From Nocardioides sp. SYSU D00038 (lineage in GTDB: Bacteria > Actinomycetota > Actinomycetes > Propionibacteriales > Nocardioidaceae): a stretch of DNA of 55,424 nucleotides. The notes beneath the pieces were generated by a model that had not been told where the DNA came from, did no database searches, and worked only from the letters and a program-made list of their open reading frames with translations. The position numbers were made by a program, and so were the translations under genes. Location: the NCBI RefSeq assembly GCF_016924665.1, contig NZ_JAFFJT010000029.1, positions 1 to 55,424 on the forward strand, read 5' to 3'. Position 1 is the stretch's first letter; each line of letters opens with the position of its first letter. Below are positions 32,215 to 40,816 of the stretch, in pieces.

Positions 32215-34686
32215 ATGGCACGACGTACGACGAAGCAGGACGTCCCCGACGACTTCGAGGAGCACATCCTCGACATCGACGTGGGCGACGAGATGCGGGC
32301 GTCGTTCCTCGAGTACGCCTACTCCGTCATCTACTCCCGGGCCCTGCCCGACGCCCGCGACGGGCTCAAGCCGGTGCAGCGCCGGATCCTCTACACGATG
32401 AACGACATGCGGCTGCTCCCCGACCGCGGTCACGTCAAGAGCGCCCGCGTCGTCGGCGAGGTGATGGGCCGGCTGCACCCCCACGGCGACGGCGCGATCT
32501 ACGACGCGCTGGTGCGGATGGCGCAGCCGTGGTCGATGCGGCTGCCGTTCGTCGACGGTCACGGCAACTTCGGTTCCCCCGACAACGGGCCGGCCGCGAT
32601 GCGCTACACCGAGTGCCGGATGGGCCCGGCCGCGGTCGCGATGACCGCCTCGATCGACGAGGACACCGTCGACTTCCGACCCAACTACGACTCCCGCGAG
32701 CTCGAGCCGAGCGTGCTGCCCGCGGCGATCCCCAACCTCGTCGTCAACGGCGCCACCGGCATCGCGGTCGGCATGGCCACCAACATGGCGCCGCACAACC
32801 TGGTCGAGGTCGTCCAGGCGCTGCGCCACCTGGTCAAGCACCCCAAGGCGACGCTCGACGACCTCATGCGGTTCATCCCGGGCCCCGACCTGCCCGGCGG
32901 CGGCAAGATCGTCGGCCTCGACGGCATCCGCGACGCCTACGAGTCCGGGCGCGGCACCTTCCGGATGCGAGCCACCGCGCGGGTCGAGACCATGGGCCGG
33001 CGCAAGGGCATCGTGGTCACCGAGATGCCCTACGGCGTCGGCATCGAGAAGGTCATCGAGCGGATCAAGGTGCTGGTGCAGTCGAAGAAGCTGCAGGGCA
33101 TCTCCGACGTCAAGGACCTCACCGACATGGCCAACGGCACCCGCCTGGTCATCGAGGTCAAGAACGGCTTCCACCCCGAGGCGATCCTCGAGCAGCTCTA
33201 CAAGCTGACTCCGATGGAGGACACCTTCGGCATCAACAACGTCTGCCTGGTCGACGGCCAGCCGCGCACGCTGGGCCTCAAGGAGCTGCTCGAGGTCTTC
33301 CTGGCCCACCGCTTCGACGTGGTGCGCCGCCGCTCGACGTTCCGCCGCGACAAGAAGGCCGACCGGCTCCACCTCGTCGACGGCCTGCTCGTCGCGCTGC
33401 TCGACATCGACGAGGTGATCGAGGTGATCCGCACGAGCGACGACCGCCCCGCCGCCCGGGAGCGCCTGATGAGCGTCTTCGAGCTCTCCCAGCTCCAGGC
33501 CGACTACATCCTCGAGATGCAGCTGGGCCGGCTCACCCGGTTCAGCCGGCTGGAGCTGGAGAAGGAGCAGGAGACCCTGCGCCGCGAGATCGAGGAGCTC
33601 CAGGCGATCCTCGACGACGACGCGCTGCTGCGCCGGGTGGTCTCCGACGAGCTCGCCGAGGTCGCCAAGACCTACGGCACCCCACGCCGCACCGTGCTGC
33701 TCGAGTCGGCCGGCACCACCGTCACGTCCTCGGCGGTGCCGCTCGAGGTCGCCGACGACCCGTGCTTCGCCTACCTCTCGGCCACCGGCCTGCTCGCCCG
33801 GTCGTCGTCGGCCGAGGCCCCCGGCAGCGGCGGCGGGCGTACCAACCACGACGTCGTGGTGTCGGCGGTCGCCACCACCGCCCGCGGCGAGGTCGGCGTG
33901 CTCACCAGCCGCGGCCGGGTGCTACGGCTGGGCGTGCTCGACCTGCCCGCCATCCCGCCGTCGGCCAACGACCCCAACCTCCAGGGCGGGGTGCCGCTGA
34001 GCGAGCTGCTCTCGCTCGACGCCGGCGAGCGCGCGCTGGCGCTCACCGCCCTGCGCGCCGACGGCCCCGGTCTCGCGCTCGGCACCCGCCAGGGCGTCGT
34101 CAAGCGGGTCAACCCCGAGGTGCTGGCCAAGGACGAGTGGGAGGTGATCCGGCTCGGCGACGGCGACGAGGTCGTGGGCGCGGTCGAGCTGGCCACCGGC
34201 ACCGAGACGCTCTGCTTCATCACCTCCGACGCCCAGCTGCTCCACTTCGGCGCCGACGGCGTGCGGCCCCAGGGCCGCTCGGGTGGCGGCATGGCCGGCG
34301 TCCGGCTGGCCGCCGGCCAGCGGGTGGTGTTCTTCGGGGCCTTCGACGCGGGCGACGCGGTGGTCGTCACCTCCTCGGGCTCCTCGACGGCGCTGCCCGG
34401 CACCGAGCCGGGCGCGGTCAAGGTCGCGCCGTTCACCGATTACCCCGGCAAGGGCCGCGCGACCGGCGGCGTCCGCGCCCACCGGTTCCTCAAGGGCGAG
34501 GACACCCTCGTCTTCGCCTGGGCGGGCCCCGGCCCGGCGCGGGCCTCGGCCGCCAGCGGGGCTCCGGTCGACCTGCCCGAGCCCACCGGCCGGCGCGACG
34601 GCTCGGGTCTGCCCGGCAGCCAGCCGATCGCGGCCTGCGCGGGGCCGGTCGCCAGCCTGGTGGCGGGCACCGGTGTGCAAGGCTGA
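32215..34686 (+). CDS. parC: type II DNA topoisomerase subunit A (topoisomerase IV/gyrase A-like)
   Basis: 823 residues. The breakage-reunion domain (~1-480) has DGLKPVQRRILYTM and the catalytic Tyr131 in AAMRYTECRM. A coiled-coil region with LSQLQADYILEMQLGRLTRF follows, then a C-terminal beta-pinwheel (~500-780) with GRVLRLGVLDLP- and QGRSGGGMAGVRL-type blades. The quinolone-determining stretch is HPHGDGAIYDALVRMAQ with Gly93 where E. coli GyrA has Ser83; Asp97 is kept. The B subunit gene lies 3.4 kb away on the other strand. Because gyrA/gyrB normally lie near the origin, this is probably the topoisomerase IV pair. Confidence 0.92.
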   Translation: MARRTTKQDVPDDFEEHILDIDVGDEMRASFLEYAYSVIYSRALPDARDGLKPVQRRILYTMNDMRLLPDRGHVKSARVVGEVMGRLHPHGDGAIYDALVRMAQPWSMRLPFVDGHGNFGSPDNGPAAMRYTECRMGPAAVAMTASIDEDTVDFRPNYDSRELEPSVLPAAIPNLVVNGATGIAVGMATNMAPHNLVEVVQALRHLVKHPKATLDDLMRFIPGPDLPGGGKIVGLDGIRDAYESGRGTFRMRATARVETMGRRKGIVVTEMPYGVGIEKVIERIKVLVQSKKLQGISDVKDLTDMANGTRLVIEVKNGFHPEAILEQLYKLTPMEDTFGINNVCLVDGQPRTLGLKELLEVFLAHRFDVVRRRSTFRRDKKADRLHLVDGLLVALLDIDEVIEVIRTSDDRPAARERLMSVFELSQLQADYILEMQLGRLTRFSRLELEKEQETLRREIEELQAILDDDALLRRVVSDELAEVAKTYGTPRRTVLLESAGTTVTSSAVPLEVADDPCFAYLSATGLLARSSSAEAPGSGGGRTNHDVVVSAVATTARGEVGVLTSRGRVLRLGVLDLPAIPPSANDPNLQGGVPLSELLSLDAGERALALTALRADGPGLALGTRQGVVKRVNPEVLAKDEWEVIRLGDGDEVVGAVELATGTETLCFITSDAQLLHFGADGVRPQGRSGGGMAGVRLAAGQRVVFFGAFDAGDAVVVTSSGSSTALPGTEPGAVKVAPFTDYPGKGRATGGVRAHRFLKGEDTLVFAWAGPGPARASAASGAPVDLPEPTGRRDGSGLPGSQPIAACAGPVASLVAGTGVQG

Positions 34687-34690
34687 CCGC

Positions 34691-35413
34691 ATGCTGCGAC
34701 CCCCGTCGCGCGGCCGGCTCGCGCTGGCCGCCGCCCTGCTCCTGACCCCGGCCCTGGTGGCCTGCAGCGGCGACGACGGGGGCGACGGTGGTGGTGGCGG
34801 CGGGCTCAGCGCCGAGGAGGCGATCGCCACCGCCCAGCGGACGTTCGACGAGACCAGCGGGGTCGAGGTCAGCCTCACCACCGACGACCTGCCGTCCGGG
34901 GCCACCGGCGTCACCTCGGCCACCGGCGTCGGCGTCCACCCGGCGGCGTTCGAGGGCACCTTCAAGCTGAGCGTCAACGGCCTCCCGGCCGACGCCGAGG
35001 TGATCGCGGTCGACGGCACGACGTACGCCCGCAACTCGCTGCTGCTCCCCGACTGGACGGCCATCGACCCCGCCGAGTACGGCGCCCCCGACCCCACGGT
35101 GCTGATGACCCCGGGCGAGGGCTTCTCGGCGATGTTCGCCGCGACCACCGGCCTGGAGAAGGGCGACTCGGTGCGCGGCGGCAGCGACAACAAGGAGATC
35201 CTCACCGAGTACACCGGCAGCGTGCCGGGCACCGCGGTCGCACCGGTGATCCCCACCGCCACCGGCGACTTCGAGGTCGTCTACACGATCACCGACGCCG
35301 GCGAGCTGCGCGAGGCGGCCGTGACGGGGGCGTTCGTCGAGGGCGAGGAGCCGTTCACCTACGTGCTCGGCCTCAGCGACTACGGCACCGAGAAGGACAT
35401 CGCCGCCCCGTGA
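34691..35413 (+). CDS. LppX/LprA/F/G-family lipoprotein
   Basis: 240 residues. Lipoprotein signal peptide with lipobox LVAC (Cys25), a Gly/Asp linker, then a mature domain with EEAIATAQRTFDETSGVEVSLTT, GTFKLSVNGLPADAEVIAVDGTTYARNSL and the C-terminal FTYVLGLSDYG. The family forms a half-barrel with a hydrophobic cavity that carries acylated lipids such as triacylglycerides. The following MFS gene overlaps its stop by four bases (GTGA), the arrangement of mycobacterial lprG-Rv1410c, which moves triacylglycerides out of the inner membrane. Starts four bases after the topoisomerase A stop. Confidence 0.87.
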   Translation: MLRPPSRGRLALAAALLLTPALVACSGDDGGDGGGGGGLSAEEAIATAQRTFDETSGVEVSLTTDDLPSGATGVTSATGVGVHPAAFEGTFKLSVNGLPADAEVIAVDGTTYARNSLLLPDWTAIDPAEYGAPDPTVLMTPGEGFSAMFAATTGLEKGDSVRGGSDNKEILTEYTGSVPGTAVAPVIPTATGDFEVVYTITDAGELREAAVTGAFVEGEEPFTYVLGLSDYGTEKDIAAP

Positions 35414-37185
35414 GCGACCGGGCGGTCGAGGGGCTGCGGTCGGGCTCGCGGCTGCTGCTCGGCCTGGCGGCGGTCGCCGTGGCCTTCGCGGCCGCCGACA
35501 CCTACGTCGTCGTGCTCGCCCTGCCCGAGATGATGGGCGCGGTCGGCATCCCGGTCGACCACCTCCAGCAGGCGGCCCCGATCATCTCCGGCTTCCTGCT
35601 CGGCTACGTCGCGATCCTGCCGCTGATCGGACGGATCGCCGACCTGCGGGGGCGGTTGCCGGTGCTGGTCGCGGCGCTGGTGGTCTTCACCTTCGGGTCG
35701 CTGGTGACCGCGCTGGCCTTCGACCTGCCGACGATGGTGACCGGGCGGTTCCTCCAGGGCGTGGGCGGGGGCGGGCTGGTGCCGGCGACGCTCGCGCTGG
35801 TCGCCGACCTCTACCCCGCGGAGCGCCGCGGCGTGCCGCTGGGCATCGTCTCGGCGGTGCAGGAGATCGGCAGCGTGCTGGGCCCGCTGTTCGGCGCCGC
35901 GGTGCTGGCGTTCGCCGACTGGCAGGTGATCTTCGGCATCAACATGCTGGTGGGCGGCGTGCTGGCCGTGGCCATCCGGTCGCTGCGCCGGGCCGATCCG
36001 GCGGGCACCGCCGGTGACCGCCCGGACGCGCCGCCCGACGTCGCCGGCTGGCTGTTCCTGGCGCTCGCCGCGCTCGCGGGCGGGCTGCTGTTCGTGCGGC
36101 CGCCGTCGTTGGTGCGCGACCTCGACTGGGGCCGGCTGTTCATCCCGTTCGCCGGCTCCAACCGCTGGTTCACGCCGGTGGGGGTCGTGATGGCGCTGGG
36201 CCTGGCGCTGTTCGTCGTCCGCTGCCTGACCGCCCGGCGCCCGGTGGTCGACCTGCGCGGCTGGTGGCGCAGCAGCCGGGAGGCCGACCTCACCGGCGCG
36301 CTCTTCCTCGGCATCGCCCTCGGCGGCGTGATCCTGGCCTTCGCCACCGCCGACCCGCAGGTGCAGGTCTTCTCCGACCGGGGGCTCTGGTACCTCGCCG
36401 GAGCCGCCCTCGCCGCGCTCGCCTTCGCGCTCCACCTGCGCCGCGCCGAGTCGCCGCTGGTGCCCCGCGGCGCGCTGGCCCGCACGCCGGCCTGGGGCGC
36501 GGTGCTGGTCAGCTTCTTCATCGGGGCCGCGCTGATCGGTGCCCTCATCGACATCCCGATCTTCGCCCGCACGACGACGTACCGCGACTCCCAGCTGCTG
36601 GCCGCGCTGGTGCTGGTGCGCTTCCTGGTCGCCCTCCCGGTGGGTGCGGTGGTCGGCGGCTACCTCACCCGCCGGGTGCCGGCCGGGGTGATCACGGCGG
36701 CCGGGATGGTGCTCTCGGCGGTGGGCTTCCTGCTGATGTCGCGCTGGGACGCCGACGCGCTCGAGAGCCCCTCGGTCAACGTTGCGCTGGTGCTGTGCGG
36801 CCTGGGCTTCGGCCTCGCGCTCGCGCCGGTCAACGCCGCGGTGCTGGCCACCACCGACGCCGCCGTGCACGGCCTGGCGTCGGCGATGGTGGTGGTGGCC
36901 CGGATGGTCGGCATGCTGGTCGGCATCTCGGCACTCACCACCCTCGGCCTGCGCCGGTTCTACGCCGAGCAGGACTCGCTCGGCACCGTGCTCGAGGAGT
37001 GCGGCCGCCCGACGATGTGCGACCGCTACCGCGACCTCCAGCAGGCGGCGGGCATCGCCCAGGAGCACACCGTGTTCCTGGGCGCGATGGGTTGCGCGCT
37101 CGTCGCGGCGGTGCTGGCGCTGCTGCTGTTCCGCGGCGCGGAGACCCGAGCGACGGGGCCCGTGGCCCGTTTCGTCGTTCCGTAA
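35410..37185 (+). CDS. MFS transporter, P55/Rv1410c-like
   Basis: 591 residues, about 14 membrane helices. ADTYVVVLALPEMMGAVGIP is helix 1 of the DHA2/14-helix type. The loop motif LIGRIADLRGRLPVL and FLQGVGGGGLVPATLALVADLYPAERRG (motif C region) follow. A stretch with two Cys (ECGRPTMCDRYRD) lies between the last helices, possibly an external loop. Cotranscription with an LprG-like lipoprotein suggests lipid export rather than a simple drug pump. GTG start. Confidence 0.88.
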   Translation: MSDRAVEGLRSGSRLLLGLAAVAVAFAAADTYVVVLALPEMMGAVGIPVDHLQQAAPIISGFLLGYVAILPLIGRIADLRGRLPVLVAALVVFTFGSLVTALAFDLPTMVTGRFLQGVGGGGLVPATLALVADLYPAERRGVPLGIVSAVQEIGSVLGPLFGAAVLAFADWQVIFGINMLVGGVLAVAIRSLRRADPAGTAGDRPDAPPDVAGWLFLALAALAGGLLFVRPPSLVRDLDWGRLFIPFAGSNRWFTPVGVVMALGLALFVVRCLTARRPVVDLRGWWRSSREADLTGALFLGIALGGVILAFATADPQVQVFSDRGLWYLAGAALAALAFALHLRRAESPLVPRGALARTPAWGAVLVSFFIGAALIGALIDIPIFARTTTYRDSQLLAALVLVRFLVALPVGAVVGGYLTRRVPAGVITAAGMVLSAVGFLLMSRWDADALESPSVNVALVLCGLGFGLALAPVNAAVLATTDAAVHGLASAMVVVARMVGMLVGISALTTLGLRRFYAEQDSLGTVLEECGRPTMCDRYRDLQQAAGIAQEHTVFLGAMGCALVAAVLALLLFRGAETRATGPVARFVVP

Positions 37186-37247
37186 ACGTGGCGGAGGCCG
37201 TGGGGAACCTCACGTGGGACGCCGCGCCGCCGACCGCCCGGCTCCGC

Positions 37248-37253
37248 TACCTT
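37248..37253 (+). promoter_or_regulatory. -10 box of leaderless carbonic anhydrase gene
   Basis: TACCTT ends six bases before the GTG at 37260. This supports that start over in-frame GTGs at 37188 and 37200. Confidence 0.45.
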
Positions 37254-37259
37254 CCTGAC

Positions 37260-37760
37260 GTGCCCGACACCGACTTCGACGACCTGCTGGCCGCGAACGC
37301 CGAGTACGCCGAGACCTTCGTCCCCACCGGGCTCAGCGGCCGCGCCCGGGCCGGCGTCCTCATCGTCACCTGCATGGACTCCCGCATCGAGCCGCTGCGG
37401 ATGCTCGGCCTCGACCTCGGCGACGCCAAGATCCTGCGCAACCCGGGCGGCCGGGTCACCGAGCACACGATGGAGGGGATCATCCTCGGCGTGAACCTAC
37501 TCAACGTCTCCCGGGTGCTGATCGTCGAGCACACCAAGTGCGCGGTGGCGAGCAACACCGAGGAGGAGCTGCGGGCCGCCGTCGAGGAGGCCTCCGGCGT
37601 CGACGCCTCCGGGCAGCACTTCCCGTCGGTGGGCGACCAGTACGCCCGCCTCGAGCAGGACGTCGCCGCCGTGCGGGCCAACCCGTTCGTCGGCGGCGCC
37701 GTGCGGGTCGGCGGCTTCGTCTACGACGTCGACACCGGCCGCCTCGACCGCAAGATCTGA
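37260..37760 (+). CDS. beta-class carbonic anhydrase
   Basis: 166 residues. Interconverts CO2 and bicarbonate with Zn2+. Zinc ligands and partners are visible: VTCMDSRIEP (Cys and the Asp-Arg dyad) and VLIVEHTKCAV (His-x2-Cys). ILRNPGGRVTEHTMEGIILGVNLLN is also typical. It is of the short single-domain type. The start is uncertain: GTG at 37260 gives VPDTDFDDLLAANAEYAETF, the usual N-terminus, and has a -10 box six bases upstream. Convergent with a small membrane protein gene eight bases away. Confidence 0.9.
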   Translation: MPDTDFDDLLAANAEYAETFVPTGLSGRARAGVLIVTCMDSRIEPLRMLGLDLGDAKILRNPGGRVTEHTMEGIILGVNLLNVSRVLIVEHTKCAVASNTEEELRAAVEEASGVDASGQHFPSVGDQYARLEQDVAAVRANPFVGGAVRVGGFVYDVDTGRLDRKI

Positions 37761-37768
37761 CCCCGTAT

Positions 37769-38041
37769 TCAGGGGAAGTCGTCGACCTGGGGCTCCTCGG
37801 CCGGGGACTCGGCCATGGTGACCCTCGCCGCGACCGTGATCGCGGCGATCGCCAGCGCCACCGCCAGGACCAGCAGCACCATCGCGCCGGAGTCGTAGCG
37901 ACCCACTTCGTGGAGCTCGCGCGCCTCCGCGCCGCGGCTCCACAGCGCCCACGCCCCCAGCGCCGTCGTGACGGCGGCCGTGCCGAGCGCCCATGCAGCG
38001 GTGCGGGCGCCCCAGTCGCTGTCGTCGGGGTGGTGGGTCAC
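37769..38041 (-). CDS. small two-helix membrane protein downstream of topoisomerase B gene
   Basis: 90 residues: a hydrophilic His/Asp-rich start (VTHHPDDSDWGART), two membrane helices (AAWALGTAAVTTALGAWALW; SGAMVLLVLAVALAIAAITVAARV) and an acidic end. No recognised family. The GTG start follows AGGAGG by five bases, one of the strongest ribosome-binding sites in the window. Only 28 bases after the topoisomerase B stop, so probably cotranscribed. Confidence 0.75.
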   Translation of the reverse strand: MTHHPDDSDWGARTAAWALGTAAVTTALGAWALWSRGAEARELHEVGRYDSGAMVLLVLAVALAIAAITVAARVTMAESPAEEPQVDDFP

Positions 38042-38069
38042 GTGGCCCTCCTGGCAGGTCGACGGCCGG

Positions 38070-40130
38070 TCAGGCGTCGAGGCTCTCCACGTCGACGGCG
38101 TAGGCACCCTGCACGATGAAGTCCTTGCGCGGCGCGACCTCGCTGCCCATCAGCAGCTCGAAGACGGTGGTGGCCGCCTCGGCGTCGTCGACGGTGAGGC
38201 GGCGCAGGGTGCGGTGGCGCGGGTCCATGGTGGTCTCGGCCAGCTGGTCGGCGTCCATCTCGCCGAGACCCTTGTAGCGCTGCACGGGGTCCTTCCAGGC
38301 GACGTTCTTCTTCTTCAGCTCCGCCAGGCGGCGCTGCAGCTCGTCGTCGGAGTAGGTGTAGACGTACTTGTCCATCCCCTTCTTGGGGTTGGAGATCTCG
38401 ATCCGGTGCAGCGGCGGCACTGCGGAGTAGACGCGGCCCTCGGCGATCAGGTCGGGCATGTACTTGAAGAACAGCGTGGCCAGCAGGCAGCGGATGTGGG
38501 CGCCGTCGGAGTCGGCGTCGGCCATGAAGATGATCTTGCCGTAGCGGGTCGCCTCGAGGTCGAAGGTGCGACCCGACCCGGCGCCGACCACCTGGATGAT
38601 CGAGGCGCACTCGGCGTTCTTGAGCATGTCGGCCACCGAGGCCTTCTGGACGTTGAGGATCTTGCCGCGGATCGGCAGCAGCGCCTGGAACTCGGAGTTG
38701 CGCGCGAGCTTGGCGGTGCCGAGCGCGGAGTCGCCCTCGACGATGAACAGCTCGGTGCGCTCGTTGTCGGCCGCCCGGCAGTCGGCGAGCTTGGCCGGCA
38801 GGGCCGAGGACTCCAGGGCGTTCTTGCGGCGCTGGGTCTCCTTGTGCTGGCGGGCGGCGATCCGGGTCTTGGCGGCGCCGGCGACCTTCTCCATCACCAG
38901 CTTGGCCTGGGCCTTCTCGCCGCGCTTGCTGGAGGTGAGGAACTTCTTGAGCTCCGCGGCCACCACCCGGCGTACGACGGTGCGGGCCGCGGGGGTGCCG
39001 AGGATCTCCTTGGTCTGGCCCTCGAACTGCGGCTCGGCCAGCCGGACGGTGACCACCCCGGTCATCCCCTCGAGCACGTCGTCCTTGACCACGTCGTCGT
39101 CGTTGACCTTGAGCACCTTGCCGGCGCGCATCACGTCGTTGAAGGTGCGGGTCACGGCCTGCTCGAACCCGCTGACGTGGGTGCCGCCCTTGGGGGTGGC
39201 GATGACGTTGACGAACGAGCGCAGCTCGGTGTCGTAACCGGTGCCCCAGCGCAGCGCCACGTCGACGGCGAGCTCGCGCTCGACCTCCTGCGGCGTCATG
39301 TGGCCCTGCTCGTCGAGCAGCGGCACGGTTTCCTTGAACGTGTCGGTGCCCTGCAGCCGCAGCACCTCGGTGACCGGCTCGTCGGCGGCCAGGAACTCCG
39401 CGAACTCCGCGATGCCGCCGTCGTGGCGGAACTTCTCCTCGGTGGGGGTGTCGCCGCGCAGGTCGCGGATCACCAGCTCCAGGCCGGGGACGATGAACGA
39501 CGTCTGCCGGGCCCGGCCCAGCAGCCCCTCGAGCTCGAAGGTGGCGTCGGGGGTGAAGATCTGCCGGTCGGGCCAGAACCGGATGTGGGTGCCGCTGCGG
39601 CCCTTGGCCACCCGCTTGCCCTTGCGGGTCAGGCCGGACCTCGCCGTGAACGGCGCGTCGGGACCGTCGCCGTCGAAGACGCCCGGCACGCCACGGCGGA
39701 AGCTGATCCCCTGCTGGCTCGGCGAGCGGTCGACGTCGATGTCCATCCGCGACGACAGCGCGTTGACGACCGAGAGGCCGACGCCGTGGAGGCCGCCGGT
39801 GGCGACGTAGGAGCCGCCGCCGAACTTGCCGCCGGCGTGCAGCTTCGTCGCCACCACCTCCACGCCGGGGAGCCCGGTCTTGGGCTCCTTGTCGGTGGGG
39901 ATGCCGCGCCCGTCGTCGTAGACCTCGACCGAGCCGTCGGCGTTCAGCGTGACCTCGACCCGCTGCGCGGAGCCGGCCAGCGCCTCGTCGACGCCGTTGT
40001 CGATGATCTCCCACAGGCAGTGCATGAGCCCGCGCGTGTCGGTCGAGCCGATGTACATGCCCGGCCGCTTGCGGACGGCCTCCAGGCCCTCCAGGACCAG
40101 TAGGTGCGCTGCGTTGTAGGTGTTGTCGAT
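38070..40130 (-). CDS. parE: type II DNA topoisomerase subunit B (topoisomerase IV/gyrase B-like), apparent ATC start
   Basis: 686 residues if started at ATC 40130. The GHKL ATPase domain has EIIDNGVDEALAG, VYDDGRGIPTD and GLHGVGLSVVNALS. The transducer domain carries KGRSGTHIRFWPD. The TOPRIM domain follows with ELFIVEGDSALGTAK and MADADSDGAHIRCLL; the end is PRKDFIVQGAYAVDVESL. The conserved N-terminus NAAHLLVLEGLEAVRKRPGMYIG lies before the first ATG (40058). In-frame upstream there is only ATC, placed seven bases after AGGAG, and then a TAG 22 codons further up; no ATG, GTG or TTG. Partner of the subunit A gene at 32.2 kb. Confidence 0.93.
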   Translation of the reverse strand: MDNTYNAAHLLVLEGLEAVRKRPGMYIGSTDTRGLMHCLWEIIDNGVDEALAGSAQRVEVTLNADGSVEVYDDGRGIPTDKEPKTGLPGVEVVATKLHAGGKFGGGSYVATGGLHGVGLSVVNALSSRMDIDVDRSPSQQGISFRRGVPGVFDGDGPDAPFTARSGLTRKGKRVAKGRSGTHIRFWPDRQIFTPDATFELEGLLGRARQTSFIVPGLELVIRDLRGDTPTEEKFRHDGGIAEFAEFLAADEPVTEVLRLQGTDTFKETVPLLDEQGHMTPQEVERELAVDVALRWGTGYDTELRSFVNVIATPKGGTHVSGFEQAVTRTFNDVMRAGKVLKVNDDDVVKDDVLEGMTGVVTVRLAEPQFEGQTKEILGTPAARTVVRRVVAAELKKFLTSSKRGEKAQAKLVMEKVAGAAKTRIAARQHKETQRRKNALESSALPAKLADCRAADNERTELFIVEGDSALGTAKLARNSEFQALLPIRGKILNVQKASVADMLKNAECASIIQVVGAGSGRTFDLEATRYGKIIFMADADSDGAHIRCLLATLFFKYMPDLIAEGRVYSAVPPLHRIEISNPKKGMDKYVYTYSDDELQRRLAELKKKNVAWKDPVQRYKGLGEMDADQLAETTMDPRHRTLRRLTVDDAEAATTVFELLMGSEVAPRKDFIVQGAYAVDVESLDA

Positions 40131-40406
40131 CGGGGGGCTCCTGCGGGCGTCGGTGCGGGGTGGGACGTGGGTCGGACGCGGTCCTCGGGTACGTCCCCGA
40201 ATCTACCCGCGACACGCCGCAGCGACATGGAGGCACGCCTGTAGGTGCCCGGGTCTACGGTGGGCGCACCAAGCACCACCGGCAGCACCGCAGCATCCGT
40301 GGTCCAGGTCACGGTTCGGGAACGAGGTTGTTCGCGGCATGAAAACCTGACCACGGGATACCTGACTCCGTGATTGGATCAACGTGTCAGGTGACACGCA
40401 GCACGG
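40131..40406. other. intergenic region between topoisomerase B and DUF7455 genes
   Basis: The stretch 40131-40469 has no convincing gene. It holds the AGGAG site of the topoisomerase gene, an A/T-richer section at 40330-40380 and, at its right end, the GGAAT-N18-GTT promoter listed separately. A frame starting at 40388 (MTRSTGNLGASGYV) looks attractive but runs into the next gene out of frame and is not supported. Confidence 0.5.
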
Positions 40407-40432
40407 GGAATCTTGGGGCCTCGGGCTACGTT
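40407..40432 (+). promoter_or_regulatory. SigR/SigH-type promoter GGAAT-N18-GTT
   Basis: GGAAT at 40407-40411 and GTT at 40430-40432 are exactly 18 bases apart, the consensus for SigR (Streptomyces) and SigH (mycobacteria) thiol-stress promoters. Transcription would start about 40439, giving a ~30-base leader with GAAAGAAGG before the GTG at 40470. Confidence 0.65.
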
Positions 40433-40469
40433 GCACCCGATACCGAGAAGATCGAGAAAGAAGGCCGAT

Positions 40470-40700
40470 GTGACTACTGCCGTTGCACCCAGCACTCCGC
40501 TCACCGCGGCGGACCGCTGCGACCGTTGCGGAGCCCAGGCCTACCTCCGCGTGGAGCTCCAGTCCGGTGGCGAGCTCCTCTTCTGCGCCCACCACGCCCG
40601 CGAGCACGGTGACAAGCTGAAGCAGGTCGCCGCCACCATCGTCGACGAGACGCACAAGCTCGGCGACACCCCCGCCCCCGCGCCCGACGACGAGCGCTGA
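40470..40700 (+). CDS. DUF7455-type small zinc-binding protein
   Basis: 76 residues: TAADRCDRCGAQAYLRVELQSGGELLFCAHHAREHGDKLKQVAATIVDETHKL. The CxxC plus C-x2-H arrangement (CDRCG...FCAHH) indicates a single zinc site of rubredoxin/zinc-ribbon type, which could be thiol-responsive. Function unknown. The GTG start follows GAAAGAAGG. Preceded by a SigR-like promoter and followed by a 13-bp hairpin, so it is monocistronic and probably redox- or heat-regulated. Confidence 0.87.
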   Translation: MTTAVAPSTPLTAADRCDRCGAQAYLRVELQSGGELLFCAHHAREHGDKLKQVAATIVDETHKLGDTPAPAPDDER

Positions 40701-40722
40701 CCAGACCACCCCGACGACTCGC

Positions 40723-40753
40723 ACGACCCCGGACCTCCACGGTCCGGGGTCGT
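40723..40753 (+). terminator. terminator hairpin after DUF7455 gene
   Basis: A 13-bp perfect stem ACGACCCCGGACC / GGTCCGGGGTCGT with loop TCCAC, 23 bases after the stop, followed by CGTCATTTCCC. Confidence 0.8.
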
Positions 40754-40816
40754 CGTCATTTCCCTGCGTTCCGGCCTGGCCGTCACCCACCTGTGGTCGC
40801 ACTCCGGCCGGCCCAC

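Noticed and set aside
29354..32401. A 1015-codon open frame opposite the GNAT-synthetase gene
   Set aside because: High-GC antisense shadow: low-complexity Arg/Gly/His-rich translation with no domains, while the minus strand encodes a full recognisable enzyme.
40388..40612. Small protein starting MTRSTGNLGASGYV
   Set aside because: Start region looks natural, but the frame runs into the DUF7455 gene in a shifted frame with Arg/Pro-rich shadow translation, and the segment coincides with the GGAAT-N18-GTT promoter.
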